In this document: positions 14,001-29,000 of the stretch, one piece after another
Layout: each line of letters begins with the position of its first letter
How positions within the stretch are numbered: the stretch's first letter is position 1
Assembly (NCBI GenBank): GCA_958299035.1
Contig: CATQJL010000316.1
Location: 26,079,676-26,143,675 of the forward strand
Direction: 5' to 3'
Origin: Cylicocyclus nassatus
Taxonomy: Eukaryota > Nematoda > Chromadorea > Rhabditida > Strongylidae
DNA: 64,000 bases
The notes under the pieces: model-generated
The model's input: the letters and a program-made list of their open reading frames with translations, nothing else
Told to the model about the DNA's origin: nothing
The model's database searches: none
Translations under genes and position numbers: made by a program

Positions 14001-17000
14001 AAGCCTCGAGTATCTTGAAATCTCATCTCAACTTTTAATAATCCGGCATTTTCGACACAATTTCAAAAATCAGAATTGCTAAATTTTGCTAAGAACTAGC
14101 GACCCAACGAACATCAGGTGTGAAAAATGTCGTATTGGGTCACAAATCTGCGGATATATAACACTTTTTAGTTAAGAATTTACCGAATCTTCAGATTGAA
14201 TTTCAGCATATCTAAATCTATCCAACTTTGAGTTCGAATTCTTCAAATGCTAGCAACAACTTTTATTGTTTAATAGGTACTATTATATTTCCAGTTCGTA
14301 ACCAATTCACTTCAAGACCTGAGAGGAACTGATTCTGAACTTTTCTGTGTGAAATCGATTTCAATAGGTAAAATCTTAGAAATTTTTTTGGGAGTTGTTT
14401 TAGGCCATGGAAGGGAATTCTAGTTTGCCTCGCACGTTTCTTCCGCGGTTTCCCAACTAGAGTTATGCGAGTTTGTTTTCTTACAATTCGCTCTATGTTT
14501 CTTTTTCAAGTTGGATCCTTGCCGAATCAATCCCACAGTGCTCGTTCTTAAAATTATGTTTGCGGGTATGGCGACAAAGTCTTTTCCTCCTCCCCCTTCA
14601 AAGTGCACTAAATTCAGTGTGCAACACACTTCTTGAACTTTGCTATTAAGATTTTAAATGCGAGGGATTGGAGCTTCGAGTGAAAAAAAAGAAGCTTCGC
14701 ATAAGATATTTGTTTATGCTACGCTCGTTCGTATCAAAGGCCGGGCATATAGACGCAACTTCATCGCATCGCGATTTTCCCAACAAGACAACCGTGACGA
14801 GTTCATTGCATGCAGATCATCTTGCACCTAGGTTGTGATGATTTTTTGCCATTAGTCGAGTCAGAGAACTACCACAACCTGCAAGATGACGGCATGCTAT
14901 GGACTCATAAGAGTTGTCGTGTTAAATCTCGAACACGCCTCGCGCGAATTCTTCAGAATCGCGGCGATACGAGATCTGGCAATTTGGCAGATGCCCGCAA
15001 ATCTACTGCGTGTAGGATTCAAGTGCTCAAGCGCATTACTTTCACAAGCTTATCTGCACATGCCAAAACTTGCTTACAGAATATGCGCCTACGGGAGCTC
15101 TAAACGATCGCAGCAATAAGAAAACCAAAAAATTAGAAGAAAAATTCGAAAAAAAAGAAAAAATTTTTTCTGAAATCAGATCTACTACCGATCCCTTAGG
15201 CCTAAGGCATACCTCCCGCGATTCCGTTAAATCGCTACATCCGAGCGAATTGGCAATTTGCCGGAAGTCTTCGGATTAACCGTGCTTGGGATTCAAAAGC
15301 ATAGGCGCGTGGCTTTCGTAAGTTGCCGCAAACGCATTGTGTCTGGCCCAAGCAAAGCACACTTATGACCAGTTATAAAGAATCGTTGCAGTGTTGAATC
15401 GCGCAGCGACTGAAACCGCGTAAGGTATGCCTTAGGCCTTAGGACGACGCGAGACGATAAAATAGGCCCAAATTCATTCCCAAATTCATTCCTAAGAACA
15501 CGGCTTTTCACTGTTGTACTGCGTACGCCGTTTTCGGCTACGCTTTGTTACACAGCACCAACTGTTTTTGAGGTTCCCCCAAAAAATCCTGAAACTCTCA
15601 AAATAAGGAGTATTCGCTTAACTTTGGTCCGTAAAATACCGCTCACATTTTTTGAAAAAAAAACGCAAATTGAAGTAGACTTAGGCGACCGTCACCTAAG
15701 TCATGCGACGGTTGTGTGAGTTATATGGTCGGGCTTTGGTCGAAATGCTGATGGTATTGGTTTGAAAGGAAAATTCGCTCATAGAGTTTTCCGAACACAC
15801 TATTTACGACGTAACTGTCGAGTGCAAGGTCTTTTTGCAGACATATAGTGAGAGAGCTATAACTGAGTTACGAAAGTACTTCGCCCTTCAATCTGTAAAG
15901 TCGCCTAGTTACGAGCTTACAAAAATACGGCCTTATGGACAAGGTTTTTCCACAATTCAGCAGTCTATCTCCTTTGTAAAGAAGCCTGCTGCAACTTTGG
16001 CAGCTTTTTAGCGCTCCATAATCTACGAGTAAGTACTATTGGAATCCCTCGCTGAAATCTACGATGGGCCATGCGCGTTGTTTTACACTTTTGGGAACAG
16101 ATGTGCGCAGAAAAAATCAAAAATACTGAAATCGGAATATTGAGGACATGCAGTAAATAGAGAGATTCGTATTGATGAGCAGAGCACAATGCTTTTTTTC
16201 GGATTCAAAATATTCTTATTTCGAAGGAAGTTATGGCGAGTTAGAAATTGGAAACTCGTGATTTTTTTAGAATTCGCCAACGCTTCTATCTCCTTTAAAA
16301 AGAAGTCTGAGGCCATCTTTTAGCGCATGGTAATCTACAAGAAAAGTATTGCCGAAGACTTCCAGGCTCTGAAGAAGGCGAAACCGCCTAAACGTCGGCC
16401 AGTAAAAACTCGTAACAATCTTGTTTTGCTGAATACTATATTATCGAAGAGTACGTAGTGGAATCTTCTACGTTCGATAGGCGCTGCTTCATATCTCCGC
16501 GAAAGGACCTCCGCAGAACAATTTGAGAAAACTTGAGAGTATCGAAGACATCGTACCCCCACTTCTAGTTTACCAGTAGATGATCCGCGCCGAGCTGGGT
16601 CGAGATGTAATGTCGAATGTGGCTTTGGATTCAAAATCCGTTTACTTTGAAGCGAGATACGGCTACGCGACCTAATGTCGCATGAATTAGGCGACCCTCA
16701 CGTAACCCACACGACCGTCGCATGACTTACGCAATGGTCGCCTAAGTCTACTTCAATTTGCGTCCTTTTTTTTTTCAAAAAATGTGAGCGGTATTATATT
16801 AGGTTGTCCTGAAAATAATGTCGCATCGTATTTTATCCTGCATTGTCACAAAGCGTGAGCACATAAGTAAGTAAGTGGGGTAACAACCGGAAGATCAAAG
16901 CAATCTCTACAAAATGAAGCTCGATCTTTCGCGCCAGGTCTGATTTGCGTGAAGTTTGGAGCTAAATTTCCTAGGGCATTAAAGACCTAAAAAACGAAAA

Positions 17001-20000
17001 AAATCGTATCTTTATTCAGAAAAGCCCTGGGAACCCCTAACTTGCACACACAGAGACTCACCATACGAGACACTCGTACGCACAACTTCGCTGTTTTTCC
17101 ACGGCTGAAAGCTGAGAAAACGAAATTCGGCATATTTTTACCAAAGCGACTCTGGGCTTCGCTCACATGGGTGGTTCTCTAGTATGAACCTCAAGGAGTA
17201 TAACTGTGAATTCTCAACTTTAGACAACCGCCAATTTGAGAAATTTTCAATTGTTTGCAAAAACCCCGAAAAGGCGACATAATCGCATTTTTGACCTATT
17301 TTTGTTGATCGTACTGTAGCCATGGAAAATCCCACAAACTATATAGGTTAATGTCTCTTGTGGAGAGCACGTGCCTGTGCAATTTGGAGATCCCTAAGAC
17401 GTCTATAAACGAAGATACGATTTTTTGGGTATCTGAGATATTTTATATTATTTTTATTATTTTGGATTCAATTTTTAGGTGAAGCAAGATTTCCGCGGAA
17501 ATTTATAAACTACCTTGTAAAGCTTGCTTTGCTCTATGAAATGATACCCCGTTCGCTGTTATTTGTGGTCATCATCCTGTCGCGGTAGGATGCCATGCGA
17601 CATTTCCGATCAACCTAATATTTTATTTTGGGGAGCCTTGCGTTTACACTCTGCAACAGTAGGAAGATTGAGTATGACATTTATGTGTTTTCTAGACGAC
17701 ATGAAACAAAGATTTCAGCCAACAATCTCATGCAGAATTTACGTAAGAACAATTTCAAAAGTTGTTTTCTTACAGCTCGAAAGAGAAGCGAGTCTAGTGA
17801 TCAAGGATGACTACAATTCAAAAATGGAAGGTTGGGATTTTTTGACATGTTGGATAAACTTTATGGTGGCTTTCAGAGCATCGTACGAACTGTAACATTG
17901 TACTGGTTTTCATATCTTGGCTTCTATTTATCCTCACTATATTACTACCATTCTTCTGGCATCCATTACCAAAGAGGTTTCTTCGTATAGAGACAACTAT
18001 CTCAACAGGGATTCTAATCCTATTAGGGAAGGAACGTAAGGTTGTTAAGAATATTTATGCGGAGAACGGGAAATTTTACGGGCAATTTTTTTGCGTAGGT
18101 ATCCGCACTCACTGTGCAAGAGGTGGTCTTTGTCGGAGAGATATCGTATGCTCTTTATCTCATTCATTGGCCCGTACTCGTTATAATGGAATACTATTAC
18201 CCCAAAGACCCACTGAGTTAGCCTCCTTTCTTTCATATGAATTCAGGTTGGCTGAAAACTGCTTCCGGGTGACATCACTGTTCATGTAAGCCGTTCGCGC
18301 GAAGCGCGTAGCTGTGAACTTTTACTCTCACTCCTTTTTCTTCTTGCAATATTGCTGCTTTTTCTCTGCGCCTTTCCAGCCATGAACTATTTGCAATGGA
18401 CGCAACAGCATTGCTCTCTGAGCACAGCCGCGGACGGCCTATAACAGACATGTTGTAGTAATAAGTTTAAAAAATGAATCTGACGTAAAAAGGGGATCAA
18501 ATCACGATGCTTATGTGATACAAATGTCGTCTGTAAATTCCTAATACAAGATTTCCGGAGCACAAGGAGAGGCAAAATCAAAAACAAGTTTTTTATATCA
18601 AACGCTGCAGTACTCTACACAAAGAACACTTGCAGCAGTGTTCTTTCGAAGGCTGATTGAAGTTCTTAAGTCGCTAAAATGCAATGAAGGTCACGTCCAA
18701 GCGCAAATGCTTGGTGGCAGAAGCGCAAAATTTTTAAAAGGGTATCAAACAAAAATGAAGAAAGGCGTTAAAGCGTCATCAGGGATCATAAAAGCTAGAA
18801 AATGCGGTTCGTACAACTTCTCGCTCCTCTTCAACATGTTCATAGTGAAGGGTAGTAGGAATACTTACGGATAGGTACACACGTGAAATCCAGGTATCTG
18901 GAATTTCGAAATATAAAGCTTTCTTTTGAGCTGCGATTCCCTCCCCGCGAGGATGTTAGTGCATGCGGCCCTTAAAGAGCTCCTTCCCCTACTGCATCAC
19001 ATATTTAAAACGGATATGGTGAACCACCGTAGTTAAAGAAGAACTTTTGTTTGATGCAACATCAGAGCCTTAGTCTACCCCATGACGTTAGTAGTTACCC
19101 AAACACAGCACCCATTCAGATTAAAATCAAAAGTGATAAGTCACTAAAAAAATGCAAAATTCAGAGAAGCAAAACGTTGCCCGATCTCAGATTGCAAACG
19201 TCGTAAACATTTTTCGTTAGGAAACATTTGAAACATTTTTTGGAAAGCGGGAAGAGGCGAAGTGTGCTAGTGTGACTCACAGCCGCCAAAGATTTATAAA
19301 TAGTGGTCGTTCCTTGTAGAGGTAACTTAGGGCCTCATGCACTAACATCCCCGCGAAGAGGGGATCGCAGCCTAAAAGAAAGCTTTATATTTCGAAACTC
19401 CAAATACCTGGATTTCGCATTGTGTACCTATCCGTAAGTATTCCTACTACCCTTCACTATGAACATGTTGAAGAGGAGCGAGAAGCTGTACGAACCGTAT
19501 TTTCCAGCTTTTGTATGATCCCTGATGATTCCTGGCGCTTTTCTTTAAAGTCATTTTTCTTTCTCCGAAGTTAACGAATAACCTCCAAAGTTGTGCAGAT
19601 TATCTAACCCGACAGTGCTAAGCATGTTGCTGATAAGAACAAATGATGTTTTAAAGTTATGAATATATTCGATGATCCACAGGTCGAGATTTGAGGTTTG
19701 CCGAAAAGTTCGACTTTTCAAAAACTCATTTGTTCTCATCAGCAACATGCTTAGCACTGTTGTGTTAGATGTTCAGTACAACTTTGGAAGGTTTTCGTTA
19801 ACTTCGCAGAAAGAAAAACGACTTTAAAAGCGCCGGGGATCATTAGGGATCATACAAAAGCTGGAAAATGCGGTTCGTAAAGCTTCTCCCTCCCCTTCAA
19901 CATGTTCATAGTGAAGGGTAGTAGGAATACTTACGGATAGGTACACAACGTGAAATCCAGATATCTGGAGTTTCGAAATATAAAGCTTTCTTTTAAGCTG

Positions 20001-23000
20001 CGATCTCCTCCCCGCGGGGATGTTAGTGCATGCGGCCCTTAGACTCAAACTGGATACCCGTTTACTCTTCAAAACGTTAGATTTTTGGAACATCAGATAA
20101 CATGTAGGTTTGTGTGAGAGTTTATTTCAACTCGTAGCTGGCATTGTTTGACAGCAAATAATCGCTAGAGGCAGGCGGCCATGCAGTTTATCTGCAAGCG
20201 GGGACCGGAAAAATAATTTGCTGATGCGGCCCACTTGCAGATTCCGCGAGAATATGCAGAATTGCTGAAGGCCGCACGGTTCTTTGTGGAGGACCACACA
20301 GCCCATAGGTACCTTCCGCTGAGAGAAAGTACCCTAAACTCGGGTAATCAAACCAATGATGACACCTCCTTTTGGAGTGTTACCTTTGCTCGGCATAAGC
20401 CCGAAACAGTGTAAGAAAAGCCAGGGCGCTAAAAGAACTCATCTGACGAGCGCCTGCAGAAACTGCTGTACTGCTGCCCGCCTGCAGAACATGCAACAGT
20501 AAAGGAAGTACCGCTTGTTGAAGGTTAGGCCACTCTTCAAAATTTTGTTAACCGCTTGTAAAAAAGCGCGAGTTTGCGGACGGCCTCCCGCCGGCGCCTA
20601 TCTGAGTTGCGAAAAAAGCGGAGTCCATCAAGCACATAAAAAGTATTACGTCGTTTGAAAAATTCGTTCGCATCATTTTCAAAAATTTATAAATTCTGAT
20701 TTCTCCATCTATACAACTGCTTTTATCTTTATGTGAAGGAGTAAATCCTGTTCTTTATCATGATGAATCACCCGCTTACTAATGGCCATTTGCTGCATAG
20801 GTAGGAGGACAGAAAGAAATTACTCAAGTTTTGAATTTTATGTGTGTCTGCAAAAAAAATCGGAGGAATCGGCGTAAAAAATTCCACTCTCTACCTGCTC
20901 CTTCTAACTGTACAACTTGTGCTGATTGAATATTTCTATAAAAAGTTATGATTATAGTGCATGCAATAAAAAATGCAATTTTGATTTATTTTGACATTCT
21001 CGAATAACATGACTTTTGTTAGAAACGCTCAATCAGCGCAGGCTTTGCACTGTCAGAGTGAGCAGGTAATAGAACTTATAGCACCGACTACTCTGATTTG
21101 TGTTGCAAGTTCCAGATTTTTTATGACCCTACACAGAAAATTTGAGATTTAAGTAATTCTCTTTTATAGCTCCTATCTATGCAACCGATGGCCATGAGTA
21201 AGTCGTTAAGGTCATCATGAAGGCCATGATTTACTCTTTCACATAAAAATGAAAACAGTTATATCGGTTGGAAAAATCAGAAGTTATAGATTTTTGAAAA
21301 TGATGCGAACGAACTTTGAGAATGACGTGATAAAATAAAATTTTCTCATCCCGTGTTTGCTCTAGAATGCCTCAACAACATTCAACTAAATCTGTTGTAC
21401 AAGAAGTTTCTTGGCCAACCTTTTTGTGACGACTTACTTATCTAGCATTACGCAATGATTCAGATCCCTATGTCGGAGTGACAGTTTCCTTTCTTCTCGC
21501 TATGCTGGTGTATCGGTTTTACGAAAAAAAATATTTGCAATGGTCACCGCCTATTATATGCTTTTTAATATGCGTTCTATTCGTCGGCTGTGCTTACCTA
21601 TGTTCATTATCTACTAAGAATATTATCATAAATCGGAATATTGATTACAACAAAATCAAAATCGAAGATGCCGCTTGGAATCTAAGTTGTTAAATCTAAT
21701 CAGAAAGCCTTGGTACACAAAAGCTTTCAGCTTTGATGCGTCAACTCAATGCTGCGGAAGCTGAAGATGCACAACATATGTGGCATAAGGAATGCAAATA
21801 CAGCAGGAGGTTTGCAAACATAACACCTCCATTTGGATTTTGTGAAATGAAGGTGCTTTCAAGTTTTACTTTGCTTGAGGGAAAGATATTGTATTTGAAG
21901 GTAAGCTGGTTGTATCGCATGTAGAAGCAATTGTACTGCTATTAAACTTGACACCATCTTGAATAGTAATAAATGATAACGTTTCCGACCTTGAAATTGC
22001 ACTTCTTCCTTTCCCTTCCTCTCCGCAGTTCCGTACGTTTAAGCACCAACATTCTTGATCAAATCAAATTATTCTCGTAAAGACCAAAGTGCGATAGACT
22101 CACAAGGATGTGTTTTTAGTCAAGTGGCGTACAAATCAACAACATTTTAGAGATCATTAAACGCTGATTCCATTTCTTTTTCTGCCAGCTCCTCTAGCAA
22201 GGGAAGTTCGATTGGTCGAAGTGGCCCTTTTTATATAGAACTGATACAAAAATATATAGAACTGATTGCAAAAAGCATCGAACGCTGATTTTAGATCTGT
22301 CTTCGTTATCTGCCGAACGTCCTTGAACATCGAGTTGGAGCTTTTTTGAGTTAAAGTTGAATGCATAAGTAGAACAAAATTTGTCAGAATCGCTCAAATA
22401 GCCTTTACTGATCAGAGCAAAGTCATTTGAAGAAAACCTTCTGTCCAAAACGCTCATACTTAACACTGCTTTATTTGAAACCGCTGAAAAGGCGCCGTAA
22501 CAGTTTATTTAACCTTAAAATATTCACAATTTGGCATGCAGACGCGCTTGGCAGATAAGATCAAAATTGGAATCACCGCTTAATAATCTTCAAAGTGGTG
22601 TAAGACTCGATCGCAAAGCCACTTTGATCAATTGGACCTCCCTAGTAAGTGCCGAATCATAAGCAGGCCGTGGAGCCAGGCCTCCCAAAAGTGAAGGTAG
22701 TCTCAGCTGTCACTGGCCGGCCAAATGTGAGGATGCTAATGCCGGACACTTACCTCTCAAGAACGTCGAAGAGGGGGGAGGGGGAGTGGCCATTATCGAC
22801 ATGGGCGCTTTACGCGTCAGCGCTCTCTACGATCTTGAAGAGCAAGGCTCCATGATGACTTCGGATAATTGGAGAGCTCTAATCCAACGGTCCTCTTTTG
22901 AGCCAACAGCTGTGGCGCAACGGCCCTCTTTAGAGCAACAAATACGATGAGTACAGCGGCATAAGTATTTGAAATAAACGTGTTAATCAAATTACGTATT

Positions 23001-26000
23001 TTATTAAGTAGATTTTGTCATAACGTACTGCGAATAAAGTAGGTCGATCCAGGCACTAACCACCGAGAACCAGAATTTCGAATAATAAAATAGCGAAAAC
23101 CAAGCAAAATCTCCACTGTTATAAATCTGGTGATTAAAGATGTCAGCAATACGACTTCATAGGTTTTGAAGGGTAAGTGTTGCTGTATCATATAGTGGAA
23201 AAATTAGGTCGATATGAGCAGTGGCCGCCAAGAACGAGATTTTAAAAAATTAAGCGATTTTAGGTTACTTAGTGACAGCTGACGTTTAGACTCCTATACT
23301 CTGGAATGTGAAGATATGCAATGTTGCGACTTCATAGGTTTTGCAGAGTAAGAATCGCTCCATTGAAATATGTCTTAGCCGTACCGATCCATCAAGATAC
23401 CGCCGAGAATCACGCTTTTGGAAACAGGTAAAAAACCGCTTTTTGAAATTCAACAGCTAATAACTTCTTCAGAATTGCATGAATCATATTGCGACTTCAT
23501 AGATTAGATCCTCCCTATCAAGAGCTTTCAGAAGATGTATAATATGTGGAAAGTTCAATGATTTTTGCGGCTCTAATCCGGAGTGGAAGCTTTTTATTCC
23601 AAAGTCTCCACCTCGCCCATGTTAATGTATTGGCTAAGGCCGCCAGTGGCGACTTGTGATGAAAAGTCTCCACCCCGGGCATATGCCGTGAGATGCGCGA
23701 AGTCCCCTTACATACTATATATCATCCGAAAGCTCATGAAGAGGGGAATCCAACCTATGAAGTCGCGCATGATTCATGCAATTCTCAAGAAGTTATGAGC
23801 TGCTGAATCTCAAAAAACGGTTTTTTACCTGTTTTTTTTTTGAGAGCGTGAATCTCGGCGGTGTCTCAATGGATATCGGTACGGCTGAAAATAGTCTGAT
23901 AGAGCAATCCCTACTCTACAATATCTATGAAGTAGTAACAATGCACACCTTCACATTCCGAATTTATATAGGCGATAACGTCAGCTGTCACTAAAGAATC
24001 CAAAATCGTTTAACTTTTTACAATCCTCGTTCTCGGCGGCCACTGTTCAAATCAACCTAATTTTTCCACTATATGATACATTCGAAATTCTGGTTCTCGG
24101 TAGTTACTGCCTGGATCGACCTAATTTATCCGCAGTACGTTATAACAAAATTTACTTAATGAAGTAAATAGCTGAGTTTTATTGACAAATATACACCATT
24201 TGATTAACACGTTTATCTCAAATATTTATGCCGCTGTACTCATCGTATTTATGGTTCTAAAGAGGGCCGTTGGGTCACAGTTGTTGGCCCTAAGGAGGAC
24301 CGTTGGGTTAGAGCTCTTCAATTATCCGAATTCATCATGAAACTTTGCTCTCCAAAACCGTAGTGAGGCGAGGCGTAGAGCGTCCATGTCAGTGATGGCC
24401 TTTAGGTGCTCCCAGTAGCCGACGGCGAGTTCTTAAAAGTGAACTGCGTAAGGATATGCTCTCAACACCATCTTTTACGTTCGTTTTGCTTATTTTCCTT
24501 TTTTAACTTCAGCAAAAAAACCCCAAAACCCAAAAGTGAAGGTGGTCGTCCTGTACCAGCTCAAAAGTGAAGGTAGGCGGACACTTGGCTCCGACTATCG
24601 CACCTCTGATCATCACTCGCTCTTCATTACGGTAGGATAACTGTAGGAAATTCGAGAAAGATTTTGGAGAATAGAAAGCGATTTTTGCCTCGAAGGAAAA
24701 ATCAAACAAGACAGAAACTCTTGTACCGGACTAATCAAAGACGCTGATTCTAAATATGAAAGTTGCAATTTACTGTAATATTTCTTTTATAAGTTATTTC
24801 AGGTTTAGGGTAGCGACTATTCTTCCAATGTTCGTCTTTACACCATTGAAAAATCTCGAAAAACTGGTAAAAAGCTATGTGGTAAAATCAGCAGGCCTGA
24901 GGACCTTGCTACACAGATTTCTGGATTTTTTGGGATTTTTTCCTGAAAAAAGCCCATTCCACAGTGGCGCTATATGCTGAAAGGTTATGCCGTAATCCTA
25001 CAGTAAAGAAAAAAGATTGGAGAATCCTTATATGCTGTAAGTCTAAGTTGAACCTTGCTCTGCAGAACGGTGCCTCAAGCTCTCTGGAAGATCTTTTTTT
25101 ACATTTTTTGGGATACCCTGTTATGGTATGCAAACTAATGTAAGGACTGGTTTGCAATAAGCCAAATCGTATCTGTGACTGAAGGCTCCTGTTTTTGAAA
25201 GGAGAGTCCATCTGTGTACAGCGCACATTGATTATTTTTTTTCTTTAGAATGGAAATGGCAGAATAGACATGCTGGTCGCTGGAAATAGCTTTGCCTGCA
25301 ACCAAGGCGACGTCATTTACAAGGCATTCAAACGGTATGCAAGGCAGTTCAACATATTTTGTTTGCCAAGTATGTTTGTTTTCATAGAGCTTCACTAACG
25401 TGTCGATATAGCGATAACAAGTTCAGGATATGAAATGTTTTATCCCAATTGTCCAATTCCTTTCAACTTTACCCATATAGTGAAGGAACTGAAACCTGAA
25501 GTCGTATTCATGATAGATAGGTTGCAACTTTCTAATAGTGTTGAGTTTGCGAAGCTATAGTGATTTTTCAGAGCTGTCATCACGAAAGCTCCGCTCAATG
25601 TGTCAAAACCAATCGATGAAGACAGAGCCTTCGGTCTTTTTATGAAAACACTGATACTCCTCGAAAAAACAACTAGAAAGGTCACATCAACATGTCATAT
25701 GCAAGGTGTACCAAAGCATGCGTCGTGGCGTTTCGTTAACGGCTTTCTTCTGAATAGTTTTCGTGTGAGCAGCATGTTGTAGGGAACAGCTTGAAAGTGA
25801 AAGAATGGAGCGAAGACGAATCTTTCATTGCTCTTTATCAGTGGATTATAGCAGACACTTCCGGCACAATGTCGTCATTACATTTCTGACCCTAGCAGAT
25901 AACCTTGTTTATGTTTGTAGAGCAGTTCAAAGGTACAAAGGTACAGCCCTATTCAAAAGTCGGGGCGGAAAACTCTGAAACGTTGTGTAATGATATCAGC

Positions 26001-29000
26001 ATGCATGAAAACACTGCTACACAACTTTTCAGTATTCTTAAAGTTTTTTCAATCGACCTATTTAACAATGACGCTATACATAATACCGGAAGCTGGAATT
26101 TTCCTATCATAATCCTACAGTGGCTAGCAGTGGCTAAGTGACACACTGCAACCCTGCTAAGACCAAGTCCAATACCACGTCGTCTCGCATCGGCTCAGTC
26201 ACATATTAATTTAGATGCAAGTTTCGCAAAAACCAAAAAATTTTTTCCTGGGAGTTTTGCACATCTCACAATGACGCTATAATGCCGGAAGCTGGAAATT
26301 TCTACCATTATCCTACAGTGATAATGAAAAATCGGTGAATCGCTCTATACTGCAAAATCAAGTTGAAACCAGTTTACGATGAGCTATCATTGAGTCATTT
26401 GTAACTTAATTGTAAAAGTGCACACCCTGCGCGGCAAGCGACGGCACCCTTACTGGAAACTACTGTAGAACTTTTTCTAGCCTAACAAACTTTGAATTCG
26501 TATTCCAACAGCTGACATATATCCAGCAAAAACAAAAACAAAAGAACAAATAAAGACAAGTCATTGAAAATGAGCAGGTTCTAGTCTTGGAGTTCGTCAG
26601 ATAGCGCACATGGTGTGCACTACGCATACTAAGTTACGAATGACTCGACGATACCTGAATCTCAAAGGCTTTGGAAATAGAGATAGATGTCAGCAATTAA
26701 AAAGTGCTTACATGCTTTTGGGACACCCTAGATATGACACTTTTTTACCAAGCTTTTAATTTCAGGTCTACATCTTACAAGCATTACCAAGCTGTAAACT
26801 TGGCTGCGCTCATAGAGCTGTGAATTACTTACAAAAAGGAAGACCTCTGAACACAATGAAAGCAAGTTTACTAAAATGCACTATGATGTATAAGGTGAAC
26901 ATAAAAAACGGGGCAAGTTTACCGTCAGTTATACCGTTTCACTGCTAAGCCGTGTGCTATCGCAGACATGCGCAGAGAACAGCAGAAAAAAGTCGCCACA
27001 GGCTTTTTCTCTCCTAAATGCGACATACGAGTCTGCGGAGGTGAGATCAAGAAATGAGGGTCGTTTCAGTACGTTTGCAAAGCGGGTAATCGTTTTTGAA
27101 GGGTATGTGCCTGACCTCTTGCTACCCTGCTTACAAGCATTTTGATGACTTCCCTTTAATCAGCCCAGGGGCGGTAAAAATCAATCCCCCTTTGGGACAG
27201 TGTTCCTGATTGCGTACATTTTATTCCCCAAAAGGAGACATCTCATCATCAGCGAAGGCGAAGGCACCTACATTGTACGGTGTGACATTACATTTCCGAT
27301 GCCATCCTCTAAGTATTTTTATGTTGTTGTTTTTATGTGGTTTGTTCTAGAGGGGCTAGCTGAGTTAGAGATAACCCCGCTTTACTTCCATGTTTCGAAG
27401 GTATTAAGCGCTTCAAAGCTCTTTCTGCGTGCGGAGCGAGTCATTGAGTCGCTTCCACTTTGAAAAGTGGGTGATTTGATGACGCTCTCCGACTAGATGA
27501 TAGTCCATGATCCTCATATTGTTGAGTCAGAGGGTGGTTTATGTCAAACTGAAAGTCGTTCTAGGTGAAAAACGCACAGAGGGAGGGGAGTTGTGAACAC
27601 AGGTCCATACATAAGCACGTGAAGGCTACGCATGACGAAAGCGCAATACCCTTGGGCGCAAACGCAAAGTTTATTAGCCACAGAGCACGCGGATCGCAGG
27701 GTTTACAATCGGTGAAGATATGTGCGCATGTACTTTGATACCGCTCATCCAATAGTGCTTCTGCGCCTTCGTCCTGCAGGTAGCCTTTACCTACGCATTC
27801 TCCTAATAAGTTGCTACACTATCGGCGTGCACAAAAAAACAACTTTGTTTATTTTCCAAAATCCAAGTTTTTTCGCACAAAATAATAAGCATTCGCTTCG
27901 TTCACAGCCACGCACAATGAGATAACACCAAATCTAGTATATGAACAGAGAAGAGCTAAAAGGGGCTTAATGCAAAGAACTGTGGATCTGAAAACTTTCC
28001 ACCAATGAAAAGTGTAAAAATGACTCGCTTGCACTGCACAGATATTTAGTGTGTATATGCGTACTTGAAGTACGAAATTATACGAAAAACTTATGTGAAT
28101 GAAGAGCTTGCCCAATATTTCGTCGAACTAAGGTGGCATTTGCCCCTAATGCCCCAGAGTGGCAGAACTTTCAGTGCACATAATTTTTTTTAGTTTCTAA
28201 ACTAATCTGCTCTGCACCCTAAGTTTGTCAAGTGGCAACATTTTTTATCTCAAAACTCTTCCTCTCATCTTCGTTAGAATCCGAAATAGCAACGACGCTG
28301 ATCTTCGTAAGGAAGAAAGCGCGCTTTAACTAAACATCTCGCTCACGACGTATTAAAAGCACACAGTCATCAACTCCGACTCAGTCACTTTCGTTCATGC
28401 CTTTACGGCTTTTACAGAGTACAAGAGGCTCCACGAACTTTTAAGGACCGTTTGTATCTCACAAGGGAAGGATACTAACTTAGATTCGCCTTTTGAGATG
28501 TGACACATATATTCGGAATCAGCTTTGAACGCTGAGCTAGCTGCTCAGCGTTATTCCGGAGCGAGTTATGGGCTTGCAGTTGTGGGCTCGAAAAAAGTGC
28601 TAGGATGTTGAACGAGCATCGGATTAATTCTTTCGATATCAAAAGGGAGCATGATACAGTTGCAAAACCACCTAGACGTCGGCACCGTAGCATGAGTAGG
28701 TCGAGGAGCACGCAAACTTTGCATAGACAAGAGATCATAACTCGCTCGTCGGCACCGTAGCATGAGTAGGTCGAGGAGCACGCAAACTTTGCATAGACAA
28801 GAGATCATAACTCGCTTCAGAATAAGCTAAGCAGCTGGAAATAGCATATTTGGGATCAGCGTTCCAAGCTCTTTCCAAATATATGTGTTTCATCTCAAAA
28901 GGGCGAATCTTACTTGGTATCCTTCCCTTGTCAGCTGTGATCAGCTCTTCTCCAATCTGCACTTACTTGTTTCTCCCTCCCAGGGTTGTAACTGCTAATC

